A DNA stretch of 64,000 bases from Cytophagales bacterium (GTDB lineage: Bacteria > Bacteroidota > Bacteroidia > Cytophagales > Microscillaceae), in contig JAAFJG010000017.1 in the NCBI GenBank assembly GCA_013298075.1, positions 1-64,000 on the forward strand. Direction: 5' to 3'. The notes under the pieces are model-generated. The model saw only the letters and a list, made by a program, of their open reading frames with translations. It was not told where the DNA came from and made no database searches. Positions 62,301 through 64,000 of this stretch are shown here, in pieces (position 1 is the stretch's first letter; each line of letters begins with the position of its first letter). A program made the translations under genes and the position numbers.

Positions 62301-64000
62301 TTTGGAATTGAAACATAAAATGATTACAAGCGAAGTTACTACAAGTGCAACTTTTAATCGAACCACTTTTGGAATTGAAACAACCCTAAAACCTCCCGCA
62401 AGTTTTCATTTTGGCTCTTTTAATCGAACCACTTTTGGAATTGAAACATTATATAAGAGATGAAAAAGGTTACATAATGAAAACTTTTAATCGAACCACT
62501 TTTGGAATTGAAACTTTAATTCTGTAATTATTTTTCTGATTTCCTTTTTTCTTTTAATCGAACCACTTTTGGAATTGAAACACATTTTCTTTATTAGGTA
62601 AATAGTTTTTAATTAAACCTTTTAATCGAACCACTTTTGGAATTGAAACTTTTTGAGTGGCAATTTTCCTACTAAGGCTATTATCTTTTAATCGAACCAC
62701 TTTTGGAATTGAAACAAAACGAAATCACACAAATTACGAATAAATCGGACTTTTAATCGAACCACTTTTGGAATTGAAACAAATAACATATTTACAACAA
62801 TCTGGAACTTGTTTTGCTTTTAATCGAACCACTTTTGGAATTGAAACTTAAATACACGTGTTACTTTAATTTTTATTTGTGCCTTTTAATCGAACCACTT
62901 TTGGAATTGAAACAAACTTCCCAAAACAAAGATTTTGTCTTGTTTGTTCTTTTAATCGAACCACTTTTGGAATTGAAACTTACAAAACATATAGAAAATT
63001 AGCAAAATAAAATTTCTTTTAATCGAACCACTTTTGGAATTGAAACATTTGCACTCTTAATTTTGCAACGGCTTTATTTGTACTTTTAATCGAACCACTT
63101 TTGGAATTGAAACTTAGATAGTGATTTTTACAAATACACTAATTCTTACTTTTAATCGAACCACTTTTGGAATTGAAACATTTTGCCTGGGTATCGATGT
63201 AGTACATAATACCCCCTTTTAATCGAACCACTTTTGGAATTGAAACTAAATGTATTCTAACCAATAGTTATATGAAAAATATCTTTTAATCGAACCACTT
63301 TTGGAATTGAAACAATTTAAATGGTTTGGGAAAAGTTTGTAGTTTAAAAACTTTTAATCGAACCACTTTTGGAATTGAAACCGGACGAAGCTGAGGTTGG
63401 TACTTTGGTAAGTTTTGCTTTTAATCGAACCACTTTTGGAATTGAAACAAATTCCAAAAAAGCATACATTTTTTTAGCAAAAAACTTTTAATCGAACCAC
63501 TTTTGGAATTGAAACAAAGTTTTTTTTAGGTATGGTTTCGCAAATAGAAAACTTTTAATCGAACCACTTTTGGAATTGAAACTTACAAAACATATAGAAA
63601 ATTAGCAAAATAAAATTTCTTTTAATCGAACCACTTTTGGAATTGAAACTAAAAGTAATTTTTGAAATTTGCGAAGTTGTAATTCTTTTAATCGAACCAC
63701 TTTTGGAATTGAAACTGGTATTTGTGTATCCAAGTCTTACCTATCCAACTCTTTTAATCGAACCACTTTTGGAATTGAAACTTTTGTTTGTAGTTTGTAA
63801 TGCCACCAATGTAAGACTTTTAATCGAACCACTTTTGGAATTGAAACTTTTGTTTAGTGTTGTTTTGGTGCGAAGTTAGTTTGCTTTTAATCGAACCACT
63901 TTTGGAATTGAAACAATCTTGGTTGCTAATAACGTCTATCGAGGGTTTCCTTTTAATCGAACCACTTTTGGAATTGAAACAAAACTTGTGTGGTTGGTTT
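35312..64000 (+). CRISPR. Giant type I-B CRISPR array, about 430 repeats, runs past the window
   Basis: A 31-bp repeat, beginning CTTTTAATCGAACC, with a CCA-CTTT-TGG mini-hairpin and ending GGAATTGAAAC, recurs about every 66-67 bp from 35312 to the last full copy at 63950-63980. The average period implies about 430 repeats; spacers are mostly 35-37 bp. All repeats I read appear identical. The ATTGAAAC end gives the type I-B 5' handle, so crRNAs are + strand. Spacers are mostly unique and AT-rich, with several exact or near duplicates (for example 62980 and 63583). The terminal end lies outside the window. Open frames across this region come from stop-free repeat frames and are not genes. Confidence 0.99.

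Noticed and set aside
35303-63879. Many open frames of 60-140 codons on both strands across the array
   Set aside because: They are made of the repeat translated in stop-free frames (FNRTTFGIET, LLIEPLLELK, VSIPKVVRLK, FNSKSGSIK) with spacers between them; not genes.

Overview
The window comes from a low-GC member of the Bacteroidota, possibly a Cytophagales-like lineage (genus not determinable from sequence alone). The support is a very AT-rich composition, -7 promoter elements of the TAnnTTTG type, weak Shine-Dalgarno signals, a giant secreted protein with a type IX secretion C-terminal domain, WG-repeat and SpoIIE/cache proteins, and YidC with the Bacteroidota architecture.

Layout. 1-24.8 kb is ordinary chromosome: a ParE-type toxin-antitoxin pair co-directional with a hemolysin III gene; an AI-2E family transporter; yidC; a tandem family of small membrane proteins entangled with MITE-like elements and a local segmental duplication (5.5-8.1 kb); a two-gene secretion operon (small exported protein plus a 1002-residue T9SS substrate); an inositol-monophosphatase-like gene coupled to a DUF692/MNIO gene; ispE; a GT-C-like membrane protein; a YhcG/DUF1016 nuclease; an M42 peptidase; a cache-HAMP-SpoIIE phosphatase with a WG-repeat lipoprotein; and a UbiB/ABC1 kinase.

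24.9-35.1 kb is a complete type I-B CRISPR-Cas locus in one direction: cas6, a PD-(D/E)xK-like gene, then cas8b-cas7-cas5-cas3-cas4-cas1-cas2 with overlapping or closely spaced genes. From 35312 to the end of the window (and beyond it) lies one enormous CRISPR array with a 31-bp repeat and spacers of about 35-37 bp, about 430 repeats in 28.7 kb. The repeat ends in ATTGAAAC, so crRNAs are read from the + strand, and a promoter of Bacteroidota form sits directly against the first repeat.

The most interesting item is in the 271-bp gap in front of cas8b. On the minus strand there is a degenerate mini-CRISPR: a half repeat keeping TGGAATTGAAAC, a 39-nt pseudo-spacer, and a second half repeat keeping TTTAATCGAACCA plus a hairpin. 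It has its own TATATTTG promoter element and a hairpin/T-run terminator. The first 18 nt of its pseudo-spacer match, without mismatch, a site 51-68 bp upstream of the cas8b start, with TCA in the PAM position and no match beyond the seed. This is the architecture expected for a crRNA-like regulatory RNA (CreR/CreA type) that would direct Cascade to repress its own operon without cleavage. In a host that must load crRNAs from a ~430-repeat array, such feedback would tie Cascade supply to crRNA supply. All functional statements on this RNA are inference from sequence.
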